A DNA stretch of 64,000 nucleotides, from assembly GCF_001625215.2 (NCBI RefSeq), contig NC_030384.2, positions 46,674,390 to 46,738,389 of the forward strand, given 5' to 3'. The notes under the pieces were generated by a model. The model was not told the DNA's origin. It searched no databases and saw nothing but the letters and a program-made list of their open reading frames with translations. Origin of the DNA: Daucus carota subsp. sativus (taxonomy: Eukaryota; Streptophyta; Magnoliopsida; Apiales; Apiaceae). Below, piece by piece: positions 12,340 through 23,482 of this stretch. The position numbers and the translations under genes are program-made. Numbering within the stretch: the stretch's first letter is position 1; each line of letters opens with the position of its first letter.

Positions 12340-14390
12340 CTAGAACTGAACAGACTGTAAGATCAAATGTGCACCATGCTGAGGCTGAAGTGTTATAATG
12401 GTGTGTGGAGCATGAGTATAAGACGGGGAAAGCACAAAGGAGAATCGTTGTAGAATCATGGCCATTGCCATTTTAGCTTCTAACATGGCAAAGTTCTGGC
12501 CTATACAAATCCGAGGTCCCCAGCCAAAGGGTAGATATGACGCTTTTCCCTTTGTTACCTTTCCTACACCTTCAGAAAATCGTCCTGGGTTGAATTTCTT
12601 AGCATCATTGCCCCATAATTGAACGTCGTGATGCAACAAGATCACAGGTACTTGGAGAATTACTCCCGCTGGAAAAGTAGTATCTCCTAATTTAGTCTCT
12701 TCATTTATACTTCTACCAAGTGCAGCTACTGGTGGGTATAATCTAAGAGCCTCCAGCAAAATCATATTCACCTGTAACCATAATGGAAATGCAAGATTTC
12801 ATATGCTATAAAAATGTATTCCATGAAACATTACCTAACCATGTGCAAACTTGCTGCATATGTACAGAAGGTTGATATAATTGGCCTTTCAAAATAATAG
12901 ATGTATGAGACAAACTTACAACTTTGAGGCGATTTAAACCATCAAGATCTGGTTTGTTGTTCCCAAACGTCTGCAAGACCTCTTCTCTAGCCCGTTTCTG
13001 CCAATCCTGATGCTGACCGAGTAAAATCATTGCCCATACAAGTGTATTTGACGTTGTCTCCTGTCCTGCAAAATAGAACAGCTTGCACTCTTCGATTACC
13101 TCATCTATTGTCATCCCAAAACTTTTATTGTTTTCATGTTGTTCGATTTCTTTGAAATTGCTATCCAGCAGTATGCCCAGTAGGTCACCCTGGTTGGTTT
13201 CTCCCCCTTTAATTTCTCTCAGTCTTTTGTCAATGATACTTCTTATGGTAGCTTTAACTTCTTTGGCAATTTCCTTCATCCTCTTATTACGTTTGGTTGG
13301 CAAAAGCCTACAATAAACAGACTTGGTATGCATTAAAGAAGCAGAGGGGGATAGTAAAATCCACCAAAAAAGAAACAGATTTTTTTTAAAAAAACAAGAA
13401 GAGAGATGTCTTATAAATTCTATATACCTCATTCCAGGAATGTATATTGTCTGGGAAGCTTCGATTACAAGAGTAGACTGCTCCCTTTGAAGCTGAAAGA
13501 TCTTCCTTCCCTCTTCATAACTACTACCAAATGCTGTACGCGAAATGACATCACTGGTCAAATTTTCTAGATATTGATATACATCCACCTCACATTGCCC
13601 ATTAGCAGAAACCATCTTCTCCCATTCGTTCATTATGTCGTTACAGCTCAAGTACATGGCAGGTAGCATATTCTACATTGAAATAAGGGAACAGAAATAA
13701 GGAGAAACTGCTAATTCAGTTATATTTTCAACATTTTAGTGAAACTCAAATTAAGAAATTATAAACAGCTATAGACCTTTAACTTGTCAACATGAAAAGC
13801 AGGGTTGATGATTTTCCGGTGTTTCACCCATTTATCACCCTCATAGAAAACCAGTCCAGTCGCGAGCAGCTTGGTTAAAGGATTACCTCCCTTGACTTTC
13901 AGAAACTGATTACTCTTGTTGAGAGCCTCTTTTATGTCGTCTGGATCCATCAGGTTCACCATTGGTCTTGGCCCAAACCATACAAATGAATTCTTCCCTG
14001 CGACAATGGGGATGATGATTAAAATGGCAGGACAACAGATTCATACTTACACAGAGAATGAATGAAGTTATCATATAATCAATCAACTGTGGAAATATAT
14101 GCCAAAATCAAAATACCATGTTTTTCGACAGTGTGAAAGTTAATAGGCACAACACGCGGAAGAATATCATCAGCTAGTCCAATAGGCTTGGATTTAGCTT
14201 CTGCCAGCATCTTTACCAGCTCTCTTATATCTCCGAAGAAAATTCTGTAGGGGTTTCCCTTGAGTCCCTGATTCCTCAGGATCTTCTCCAATTTCCTCGG
14301 CCTTAACCACACCCAATTCAAAATTCTCCATCCCAAAATCATAAGTCCTATAGCAAAAAACACTCCGAAACACATGTAGATTAAGTCCAT
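12340..14390 (-). CDS. CYP72A: CYP72A cytochrome P450, gene D (complete)
   Basis: Complete five-exon CYP72A. Exons in transcript order: 14117-14390, 13777-13997, 13428-13672, 12920-13307, 12340-12771. Spliced 1560 nt, 519 aa; all introns GT-AG. The start ATG is at 14388-14390. The N-terminal anchor is followed by RPRKLEKIL. The I-helix is AGQETT, ExxR is EALR, the PERF position reads PGRF, and the heme loop [11 protein letters not shown] is canonical. Very similar to gene B, with the same 519-aa length and many shared exon residues, so B and D look like a recent duplication with C somewhat further away. Intron 3 (13308-13427) has a poly-T/poly-A tract that makes a chance in-frame read-through of exons 3 and 4. 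Confidence 0.94.
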
Positions 14391-15001
14391 GATCAGAGAA
14401 AGAACGAACCTTTTTTTTCTAAATAAAGATCAGAGGCACTTGATGCAATTTATGAGAAAGATGATTAAGAGCTAATGACTGTATGATTTCAAAAAGAAAA
14501 AAGAAAAAAAAGAGCTAATGACTATATAGCTAGATACATTAATGAAGTAATAGACAAGTTGCTTCTCACTCTGTGGTTGCAGTTTAACCAGACAAGTGAG
14601 AAGATAACGTAATGTATCTTCCAACTCATAGAATTTATTTTAACTGTTTTATTTGTCTCGTGTGTTAAAACTTCTTCGATGGAACAAACTGAAGTATCAT
14701 TGAAAACTTCTTGTGGCTACACTGATGCTTAACTACATATTTTCTTCTACAAAAAGTCCGTCGTTCACATTGCAGTCTTTTTCCGTTTAATCTATAAGAT
14801 AAATGAATCCGAAATTGATATATCCAGAGCATCTTTGCTCATTTACAGCCCTCAGACAATCACATTCAATGTCAATTGATAATATTTCAGAGCTTAAACT
14901 CGTAAAATTAACATGTAAACTGTAGTGATTTCCTTATTAGCTATAATGAGTGTACAGCATGAAACATAGGCGTATATTAAATCAGCTTCACAACATAGTA
15001 G
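14391..15001. other. Intergenic region between CYP72A genes D and E
   Basis: AT-rich DNA with the promoter side of gene D (a CTATATAG-like sequence near 14520-14530, about 130 bp upstream) and the 3' flank of gene E. No gene or clear repeat. This gap is also the boundary between the two CYP72A sequence groups. Confidence 0.5.
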
Positions 15002-17234
15002 TTAGAGCTTGTGTACAATCAAGTTAGCCCCATGTTGCGGTTGAAGAGTTATCAGAGTAGCTGGAGCATGTGTATAGGAGGCCGAAAGCTCAAACGAGAA
15101 GTGTTGTAAAATGGTGGCAAGAGCTAGTTTAGCTTCCAGCATTGCAAAGTTTTGGCCTAAACATATCCTGGGTCCCCATCCGAATGGAAAATAGACTGCC
15201 TGATTACTTTTTGCTGCCTTGGACACTCCTTGCGCAAATCTTTCTGGATTGAACTCTTTTGCGTCCTGTCCCCAGAGATTTTGGTCATAATGGAGGAGCA
15301 AAATTGGCAGAGACACTTCCGTTCCAGCAGGTAATATCAGTTCTCCTAATTTAGTATCCTCGTCCACCTTTCGAGTCAGTGTATGAGCCGGTGGATATAA
15401 TCTTAAAACCTCATGCAAAATCATGGTAATCTGCACAAATTTAATCAAACAATCAACATATGATCGACATTTAAAATTTGTTTATAAGCATATGTATATA
15501 AGTACGACTCACGATTTTGAGGTGGTTAAGATTGTCAAAATCAGGCTTGCCATTATTTCCCAGCACTTGAAGAACCTCTTCTCTGGCTCGACTTTGCCAT
15601 TCAGGGTGAATGCTGAGTAAAATTATGGTCCAGACAAGGACATTTGAGGTAGTTTCTTGACCAGCAAAATAGAAAAGCTTGCATTCGCCTATCACATCGT
15701 CCAGGCTCATTCCAACACTTTTTGATCCATTCTGGAGTTGCTCATTGGAAATGGATTCCAACAATACCCCCAGCAAGTCATCGCTGCTACTTTCTCCTGC
15801 CTGCATTGCCTTGGTCTTTTTGTCAATAATGTCTTCTAAGGATGATTGTATCATTCTATTTAGCTCCTTCATTCTCTTGTTATTCTTGGTTGGTAAAAAT
15901 CTATATATGGGATACACAGTTATAATCTATGTTAAAAATGAGATGAGATTAATTAAGTACATAATACATAACTAAACCGAGTAATACCTCCATCCAGGAA
16001 TGTATACTGATTGCAGAGACTTCATTACGAGCTCAACTTGTTGGCGCTGAGTCTCAAATACCTTGATTCCCTCTTTGTAGCTACTTCCAAATGCTGTACG
16101 CGAAATCACGTCACTTGTTAATGTATGAAGATACGGTGCAATGTCCAATTCGCACCACCCATCCTTCTCTACCTTTTTCTCCCATTTACTTACCAATTCC
16201 ATGCAACTAATATACATTACTGGTAGCATTAGCTGCATCAAGATGAACAAAATTAACATCTCGGTGTATTTTATAGTGCAACAGCAGAGAAATCAGAAAT
16301 TATCAGGACTGGGACAAATTTAGCAACGGATTCATGTTTTTAAGAAAAGGATCCAGTTTAGCTACTCAAATTTCCGTCAATCTACAGATTTTTTTCAACA
16401 ATAAAATTAAGTCAGAACGGAGACTAGTCAAATTCGTATCACACAGTCATACGGAGAAAAAGATCAGGCAAGTAGAACTGTGAAGTACCTTTAACTTGCG
16501 AAGATGGAAAGCTGGAGTAAGAAGTTTCTTGTGGTGAGCCCACTGGTCACCGTTGATGCTTGCCAAACCAAGAGAAAACATTCTCACAGTTGGATTTTGC
16601 TTAATCTTCCTATATATGTAGTTTTTCGACATCACTTCTTTCATGAGCTCAGGATCTGTGATCAGCAACCTCGGATTCGGTCCAAACCAAATGAAACTCT
16701 TCTTCCCTGCAAGTAACATATGCAAGACTTGTAATATTTATCCTATTTATCTCACCCTCATTACTACTTTCTCATATCAATTTCAACTAACAGAACAAAT
16801 ATATTTAAATCCGTTCATTTGTTTGTACTAATAATCTTTAAATTTTTAGTTAGTCATATTAAATCGGATCTTGAATCATGGTTGCAGGCTTGCAGCCTTA
16901 CAGACAAAGCAAATGAAGATCTAAGGTCAATGACTCAATGGATGATAGTCTTACCATATTTTTCGACAGTGTGATGAATGAACGGGCTTGCACGTTGGAC
17001 AACATCATCGGAGAGATTTATAGGCTTTGAAAGAGCATTTCTAATCATTCCTGAGTTGTCCTTCGAATCTCCATACAACAAACGATAAGAGTTCCCATCA
17101 AACCCTTGCTTCCTCAAGCACTTCTCCATCTTCCGCGGCCTCAGCCACACCCAATTCAAGACTCTCCACGCCCATCCCACAAACAAGGCCAAAACCAAAC
17201 TCACCGCAATGTTTCTCAGTCCAACTATCTCCAT
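15002..17234 (-). CDS. CYP72A: CYP72A cytochrome P450, gene E (complete)
   Basis: Complete five-exon CYP72A of the second sequence group. Exons in transcript order: 16955-17234, 16489-16706, 15988-16232, 15513-15900, 15002-15430. Spliced 1560 nt, 519 aa. The start is the ATG at 17232-17234; the codon before it is GTG. Motifs: anchor then [10 protein letters not shown]-helix AGQETT; ExxR EVLR; FNPERF; heme loop [11 protein letters not shown]. Exon 1 is two codons longer and exon 2 one codon shorter than in genes B-D, features shared with gene F. The function is likely an ER monooxygenase on a terpenoid-type substrate; not assignable further. Confidence 0.93.
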
Positions 17235-17385
17235 CACTCTCTAGCTACTCTGAATATCAGATGAAATGAAACAAATTAAGAGCTGAAGCTTATAGTTAAA
17301 TTATTAGGAGTTGTTACAAAGGGGATCATATATAATAAAATAAGAATTAAATAAGCAGCTGTGCAAGGTGGGACTGCAGAGAATC

Positions 17386-17400
17386 ATTTATATATTTATA
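17386..17400 (-). promoter_or_regulatory. TATA-box candidate of CYP72A gene E
   Basis: Read on the minus strand this is TATAAATATATAAAT, about 150 bp upstream of the start codon. The equivalent place in gene F (21478-21490) has TATATAAATC in a homologous setting, which supports a functional core promoter. Confidence 0.5.
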
Positions 17401-18094
17401 GATAACTGAATGCGGTCATTACTGACGCTCTGAAACTGATTTTTCAATCTGATACAGTACTGTACTAGATTTTACTTGGACCACTTTGTTCTTCGTCACA
17501 TGTTTCATTGCTCTTACGTTGTTGACACATATTTCTAAAAGAAATTTCAGCTCTCCTGGTTCAACCACGCCTTTCATCCCGTCAAATGGTTGCTTTTTAT
17601 TATTATTATTATAACAAAACAAGTATCGGAACCCAGACGAGACAAATCACCGAATTGTCGACATGACACACATAAACAAAGACAAAATAAGACTCTGTCA
17701 CCAGTTCTTGAATTTAAGTACTGTACCTAACATGAGTTGGCTCTAACTTATCTATCTGACACTAATAATGTTCTGGGACTAATTCAACTAACCGGCCATC
17801 GATGTTATTTTAAGATGCTGAAACAAACATTAATTCGATCATATATTATCTTCAACTAATGAGTTGAATGTTGTTGAAATATCAATTGTATACAGACGGC
17901 TACAAAATATCAGTAGACTGTGTTTCTGATTCAAATATTTAACAGAAAAACTTACTTAACCAGAGAAATCATGAATCAGCTCATATCAATAAGCGTGTCT
18001 GCCCCATAAAAATGGAGCGGAGCCAACTCCTAACTTTGGGTCACCGTCAAATTTATGAGCATATTTAATTAAGATTGTACAGGATTTTTTTTTT

Positions 18095-18338
18095 GTTCTA
18101 ATGTATTGAATTAGAATTTAAAAGATTCAGAAATTTTTTGGTAAATTGGGATGGGAATGAAATTAATATTTTAAAATCTGAGGATATCCTCAGATTTATT
18201 CTTAAAATCTGGAAAGATTTCATTAAGATTTGTAAGATACTTTAAATTTGATGATTTTTGACAGTCGGTGATTTTGTAAGATTCCTACACACATTTACAT
18301 CAGTTTAGAATCAAATCAACTACGATCTATTAAACTAC
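18095..18338. repeat. Relic related to the intron-1 Tourist-like MITE
   Basis: The start (AATGTATTGAATTAGAATTT) resembles the left terminus of the element at 3295 (GTGTATTGGATTAGAATTTT), and the interior repeats AAAATCTG phrases in the same style. The right terminus is not clear. It abuts the Stowaway element that follows. Confidence 0.35.
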
Positions 18339-18340
18339 TA

Positions 18341-18586
18341 CTCCCTCCGTCCCCTCCAATTGTTATCGTTTAGAATGGAGGGTTCGACACACATTTTAAA
18401 ACTCATAAAATATAGCTTTATAATTTATTTTTAAAATTTTTTTCTAGATAAAAATCTAATGTTTAAATTTTTATACAGAAAATGAAAATTATAAAAATAA
18501 GTTATATAACTACATTTTATATGAGTTTTAAAATGCGTGCCGCACACTCAATTCCAAACGATAAGAATTGGAGGGGACGGAGGGAG
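18341..18586. mobile_element. Stowaway MITE
   Basis: A 246-bp element with ends CTCCCTCCGTCCCCTCCAAT and the reverse complement of the same sequence, almost perfect over about 30 bp. TA flanks both sides (18339-18340, 18587-18588), the Tc1/mariner-type target duplication of Stowaway. Non-coding interior. Confidence 0.9.
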
Positions 18587-18940
18587 TATTACTCTATTTA
18601 TTAGTTCCTGAAAAGAAATTCAAAATCGAATTTGAATTTGAATATATATCCCCGCACCCAAAAATTGGAGTGGGTCACCATTAATAGTAATTAAAATCAA
18701 TGGGTCAGGCCCAAGGAAATTAACAGGCCTAGGCTCATCTTAAAGATCAAACCCATGATCAAGAGGAGAACATTCCCAAAAACGGAAGTATGCCCACAAG
18801 TGAAGATAGTTTACTTAAAAGGTCAGGCCCAGGCGCCCATCAGCCTCATTTTAATGCTCATTTGTAATTTTATGTTATCAACAAGTGAACAATTAAAACA
18901 GTAGTAGTTTTCCGGGGAAAAAAAAAAAAACAGTAGTAGT

Positions 18941-21335
18941 TTAGAGCTTGTGTACAATCAAGTTAGCCCCATGTTGCGGTTGAAGAGTTATGAGAGTAGC
19001 TGGGGCATGTGTATAGGAGGCCGAAACCTCAAATGAGAAGTGTTGTAAGATGGTAGCAAGAGCTAGTTTAGCTTCCAGCATTGCAAAGTTTTGGCCTATA
19101 CATATTCTGGGTCCCCATCCGAATGGAAAATAGGCTGCCTGATTACTTTTTGTTGCATTCGACACTCCTTGTGCAAATCTTTCGGGATTAAACTCTTTCG
19201 CGTCCTCTCCCCAATGATTCTGGTCATAATGCAGGAGCAAAATCGACAGAGACATTTCCACTCCAGCAGGCAATCTCAGTCCTCCTAATGTACTATCTTT
19301 GCGTACCTTTCGAGTTAGTGTATGTGCTGGTGGATATAATCTTAAAACCTCGTGCAAAATCATGGTAACCTGCACAAATTTAAGTATTTTAGTTGGGGGC
19401 CACCTACCAGTGCATAAGCACTCGATTACCAGGTGTTGGGTTTAGTAGGGTGGTCCACACCCGGCGTTTACTTCCAAAGGTTCCGGTTAAAGAAATTAAC
19501 ATATGAACAGTAGTAATTGTGAATATGCATACTACTTACGATTTTGAGGTGGTTAAGATTGTCGACATCAGGTTGGCCTTGATTCCCCAACACTTGAAGA
19601 ACCTCTTCCCTGGCACGTCGTTGCCAGTCAGGGTGAATGCTGAGTAAAATTATGGTCCAGACAAGGAGATTTGAGGTGGTTTCTTGGCCGGTAAAGTAGA
19701 AAAGCTTGCATTCACCTATCACACCATCCAGGCTCATTCCAACATTTCTTGATCCATTTTCGAGTTGCTCATTGGAAATGGATTCCAACAATACCCCTAG
19801 CAAGTCATCGCTGCTACTTTCTCCTGACTGCATTGCCTTGGTCTTTTTTTCAATTATGTTTTCTAAGGATGATTGTATCATTTTATTTAGCTCCTTCATC
19901 CTCCTGTTATTCTTGGTTGGAAGAAATCTAAATATAGATAAACAGTTATAATCCGTGTCAATAAGGACATTAGATTAAATGCTTAGTTGTTACATAACAA
20001 CTAAACCGAGTTGTAGTACCTCCATCCAGGAATGTATACTGTTTGCAGAGACTTCATTACAATCTTAAGTTGTTGGCGTTGAATCTCAAATACCTTGCTT
20101 CCCTCCTTGTAGCTACTTCCAAATGCTGTACGCGAAATCACATCACTTGTTAATGTTTGAAGATAGGGTGCAATGTCGAATTCACACCACCCTTTCTCCT
20201 CTACCTTTTTCTCCCAATTATTTACCAGTTCCGTGCAACTGATATACATTGCTGGTAGCATTAGCTGTTTCAGGATCAGCAAAATTTCCGTCAATTTATA
20301 ATTTCAGTTGCTAGTACAAGGAAAAAATTAGGCAGGTAAAACATTGAATTACCTTCAACTTGTGAAGATGAAAAGCTGGGGTGAGAAGTTTTTTGTGTTG
20401 AGCCCACTCGTCCCCATTCATGCTCGCCATGCCATGAGAAAACGATCTCACAGTTGGATTTTGCATAGGCTTCTTGAAAATGTAGTGTTTAGTCATCGCC
20501 TCTTTAATGAGCTCAGGATCTGTAATAAGCAACCTTGGAGTAGGTCCATTCCATATGAAACTATTCCTCCCTGCAAGTAACATATACAAGACTCGTAAAC
20601 TACTTGCTGCAAATCACCAGAAATCGTTATTTCCTTGTACTGATATCTCCAGATTATAGTACTATAGGACATAGGTCTGATTCTACTTACATGCATTACC
20701 AGTAGTCAGTAGAAGGAGTCACTGATTATTTCTTTACGGTTATAAAAATTCGAACTTGCTAACACTCTGTCTGAATTATTCAAGACTACATGTATACTTA
20801 TCAATTTCAATCAGTTTTCAATATTCATTTGATAGCATGTTCTGATACATAATATCATGCAACGATGATCATGAAACAAAGTTTGATCAAACAGCTAAAT
20901 ATATGAATCAATAAGAGTGATCTTTATTTTTTTTAATTAGTCATATCATATCAAGTTATATTCGTTTTTTCATAACCAGATCTTAACATATGGTTGCAGC
21001 TCTGAAGACAAAAATATAAAATTGAAGATCCAAGTTTAATGCATGCCAGAGTTACCATATTTCTGGACAGTGTGATGGATGAACGGGCTTGCACGCATGA
21101 CAACATCATCGGAGAGATTTATAGGCTTTGAGAGAGCATTTCTAGTCATTTCTGAGTTTTCCTTCAAATCTCCATACAAGAACCGATAAGAGTTTCCATG
21201 AAATCCTTGTTCCCTTAGGTACTTGTCCATCTTCCGCGGTCTCAACCATAGCCAATTCAAGACTCTCCATGCCCATCCCACACACAAAGCCAAAACCAAA
21301 CTCACTGCAATGTTTTTCAACCCTGCTGTCTCCAT
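18941..21335 (-). CDS. CYP72A: CYP72A cytochrome P450, gene F (complete)
   Basis: Complete five-exon CYP72A, sister of gene E. Exons in transcript order: 21056-21335, 20353-20570, 20020-20264, 19540-19927, 18941-19369. Spliced 1560 nt, 519 aa; all introns GT-AG. The start ATG is at 21333-21335. The heme loop [11 protein letters not shown], ExxR (EVLR) and FNPERF are intact. The I-helix oxygen-activation motif reads TGQETT: the conserved acidic-Thr pair is kept, but the first residue, Ala in all sister copies, is Thr. The exon 2 start also differs ([12 protein letters not shown]). Intron 4 is 170 nt against 82 nt in gene E because of an inserted GC-richer stretch. Probably active, but with a changed pocket near the heme. 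Confidence 0.92.
19394..19490. repeat. Insertion within intron 4 of CYP72A gene F
   Basis: A stretch of about 90 bp, GC-richer than its surroundings (contains GTAGGGTGGTCCACACCCGG), has no counterpart in intron 4 of gene E. Its style resembles repeat debris elsewhere in the window, but I cannot name a family. Confidence 0.4.
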
Positions 21336-21880
21336 TGCATTATCTATTGCTAGTCTGAATATGCAGATAAGATTATGAAAAGAGCAAGAGCATTAGTTAA
21401 AGTATTAATAGTTGTTACATAATGGAATCAAATATTATAGAATAAGAATAAAATAACCAGGTAGGACTGCAAAGAACGATTTATATATTTGAAGATAACT
21501 GAATTGGGTCATTACTGAGGGGCTGAAACTGGTTTTTCAATCTGATGCTGTACAATACTAGATTATATGTAGACCAGCTTGTTCTTGTTCACATGGTGCA
21601 AGCTAGAACCATGTGATTGAAAACACAAAAGCATCTCTGTTTATTATAAATGGTTGACTAAATAAATTGACTGAAATAATATATAATTATTATTCAAATT
21701 GTTATAAATATATGATATATTGTTTAGTATGCAGTCTTCTAGATGGTGGTTCACTGGAATAACATATAATAATTATTTATATCGGAATAATGTTTATCTT
21801 GATGAATGTATTAATAATTTTTATCTAAAGATTGACGGGATTTGAATATGCACTAAACGGTGATTAACAATAAAGGTTGC
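21336..21880. other. Upstream region of CYP72A gene F
   Basis: Contains the gene F promoter, with homology to the gene E promoter at about 21465-21560, then AT-rich DNA up to the 3' end of the Copia gag remnant. No 3' LTR or pol sequence of that remnant is seen here. Confidence 0.55.
21478..21490 (-). promoter_or_regulatory. TATA-box candidate of CYP72A gene F
   Basis: On the minus strand it reads AAATATATAAATC, about 145 bp upstream of the start codon and in a block conserved with the gene E upstream region. Confidence 0.5.
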
Positions 21881-23050
21881 TCAGCTGGTTAAACAGGGGA
21901 CCGAAAAATGCGCTTCCACCGAGCTTGGTGAGGAAGTAGCACTGGTGGATGGAGTAAATTCTCTGAATCCAGCCTGAATCATGTTCATAATTTGTTGACA
22001 TTGAGCATCAGAGAAACCTGCAGGCTTAGACTCCACAGCAGAAGAAACTGACTCTTGAGTTTCAGTACCAGTATGTGCACCTTTATGTGAAGTCACATGA
22101 TTAGCCTGAGTGTTACTCTTTACATTCTGCTGTTGTGACTTAGGCTTAGGCTTTGGCTTACCAAACAGCTTGTGCCAATCCGGATATCCGTGTATACAAA
22201 AACACTTATCACGATTGTGACCTGAGGTATGACAAAAATCACAATATAGGCTAGAAGAGTCAACAGCAGACTTTCTAGTAGTTCTGGAGTTTCGATTTCC
22301 AGTATCAAGCTGCTTAACAGCCATTGCAATGTTCTCACTAGGAATTACAGAGGTTGATCTGTCTCTTTGTTGTTCCTCTTGCAGAAGGATTCCATACGCC
22401 TCACTCAGTGATGGAGGTGGATTGATCATCAGTACATGACCGCGAATAACCGTGTATTGTTCATTCAGTCCCATAAGAAACTGAGACAGCATAACAGATT
22501 TAACAAAGGCAACAAGTTTTGAGTTGATGTCACATGTACACTTTGCACAAGTGCATTTAGGCATTTCTGAAATTGCCTCCAATTCATCATTAAGAGCACG
22601 AAACTTTGTAAAATATGCAGAGATTGACAAGGTGCCTTGTGTAAGATGCGAGATCTCCGTACGCAGATTGAAAAGTTTAGGCACATTAGTACGAGAGAAA
22701 CGTGTTGCTAAATCATGCCAAATATCAAAGGCAGAGTCCATATACATGATGCTTTGTCGAATATCAGGAGCAACAGTATTCAGAATCCATGAGATTACAA
22801 TATCATTACATCGATTCCAGTAAATCAACATAGGAGATGTAGAATTAGGTTTAGGTGTAGATCCATCAATAAAACCTAATTTGAGTTTTGTTGATAAAGC
22901 AATACGCATTGAGCGGCACCACTGATTGTAGTTGGAATCAGTCAGAGTAACAGTCACTAGAATCATACCTGAATGATCTGAAGCATTGAGGAAGTATGGA
23001 TGATTGCAATCAATCACAGATCCAGATGCAACATTCGAGTATGACGCCAT
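21881..23050 (-). CDS. Ty1/Copia-type retrotransposon Gag (389 aa), no pol
   Basis: Structural Gag polyprotein of a Copia LTR retrotransposon. The ATG is at 23048-23050. The N-terminal part (about residues 16-75) matches the plant Copia gag N-terminal domain in style (NYNQWCRSMRIALSTK). The middle (about 95-235) is the UBN2-type gag core. A CCHC zinc knuckle, C-x2-C-x4-H-x4-C (CDFCHTSGHNRDKC), is near residue 265, followed by HGYPDWH. The frame is uninterrupted, then stops before any protease, integrase or reverse transcriptase. The expected pol sequence is missing downstream, so the element is truncated and could only move with help from others. The upstream primer-binding site and LTR at 23228-23482 belong to the same element. 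Confidence 0.85.
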   Translation of the reverse strand: MASYSNVASGSVIDCNHPYFLNASDHSGMILVTVTLTDSNYNQWCRSMRIALSTKLKLGFIDGSTPKPNSTSPMLIYWNRCNDIVISWILNTVAPDIRQSIMYMDSAFDIWHDLATRFSRTNVPKLFNLRTEISHLTQGTLSISAYFTKFRALNDELEAISEMPKCTCAKCTCDINSKLVAFVKSVMLSQFLMGLNEQYTVIRGHVLMINPPPSLSEAYGILLQEEQQRDRSTSVIPSENIAMAVKQLDTGNRNSRTTRKSAVDSSSLYCDFCHTSGHNRDKCFCIHGYPDWHKLFGKPKPKPKSQQQNVKSNTQANHVTSHKGAHTGTETQESVSSAVESKPAGFSDAQCQQIMNMIQAGFREFTPSTSATSSPSSVEAHFSVPCLTS

Positions 23051-23227
23051 AGCAAGTAATCACAAGAACAGTAACACAATTGACCTAATATATCAGATCT
23101 AGTTGTGTAAATGTATTTTCACAGCGAATTTGCGATATGAACAGCAAAATCGCAAGAAAAACTGGATAGAATCGAGACTAAACTAACGAAGATTGACGAA
23201 GAGAAGTGATTTGCGGAACTAGAGGAT

Positions 23228-23239
23228 GCTCTGATACCA
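23228..23239 (-). other. Primer-binding site of the Copia remnant
   Basis: On the minus strand it reads TGGTATCAGAGC, complementary to the 3' end of plant initiator tRNA-Met, the usual Copia primer. It directly follows an LTR-like end (CTTTCA) and precedes the gag start by about 180 bp. Confidence 0.8.
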
Positions 23240-23482
23240 TGAAAGTCTATGAATTCTATACAGTTAAGCTAGAGAATGAAGATGAAGTAGAGAGAATAAC
23301 AGAGCAGAGAAACTGTATTTACATAACAAGAATGAATATGTCTGAGTTACAATACTGAGCAACTTATATTGAGAAGCTATACACACACTTATGTATCTAG
23401 ACTATCCAGCTGTACTCCAGCTGTCACACCACCTTCTGTAACTAACTCTCTTACTGTGTCTTTGTGCTGTTGTATATTAACA
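23240..23482 (-). repeat. 5' LTR of the Copia remnant
   Basis: On the minus strand the LTR ends CTTTCA directly before the primer-binding site. The best TG start is TGTTAATATACA at 23482, giving about 243 bp; starts at 23536 or 23648 are possible. A TATAAG sequence lies in the middle. With no second LTR in the window the outer boundary cannot be fixed. Confidence 0.6.

Larger units (their letters stand above)
17235..18940. other. Intergenic region between CYP72A genes E and F
   Basis: Near gene E this is promoter DNA homologous to the gene F promoter. From about 18095 it holds a Tourist-related relic and then a complete Stowaway MITE (18341-18586). The stretch 17419-17622 is open on the minus strand but looks like chance coding. 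No gene. Confidence 0.6.

Noticed and set aside
12806-13669. A 287-codon minus-strand frame that could be one large CYP72A exon
   Set aside because: It reads through intron 3 of gene D by chance. The GT-AG junctions at 13427 and 13308 and comparison with the sister genes show exons 3 and 4 are separate.
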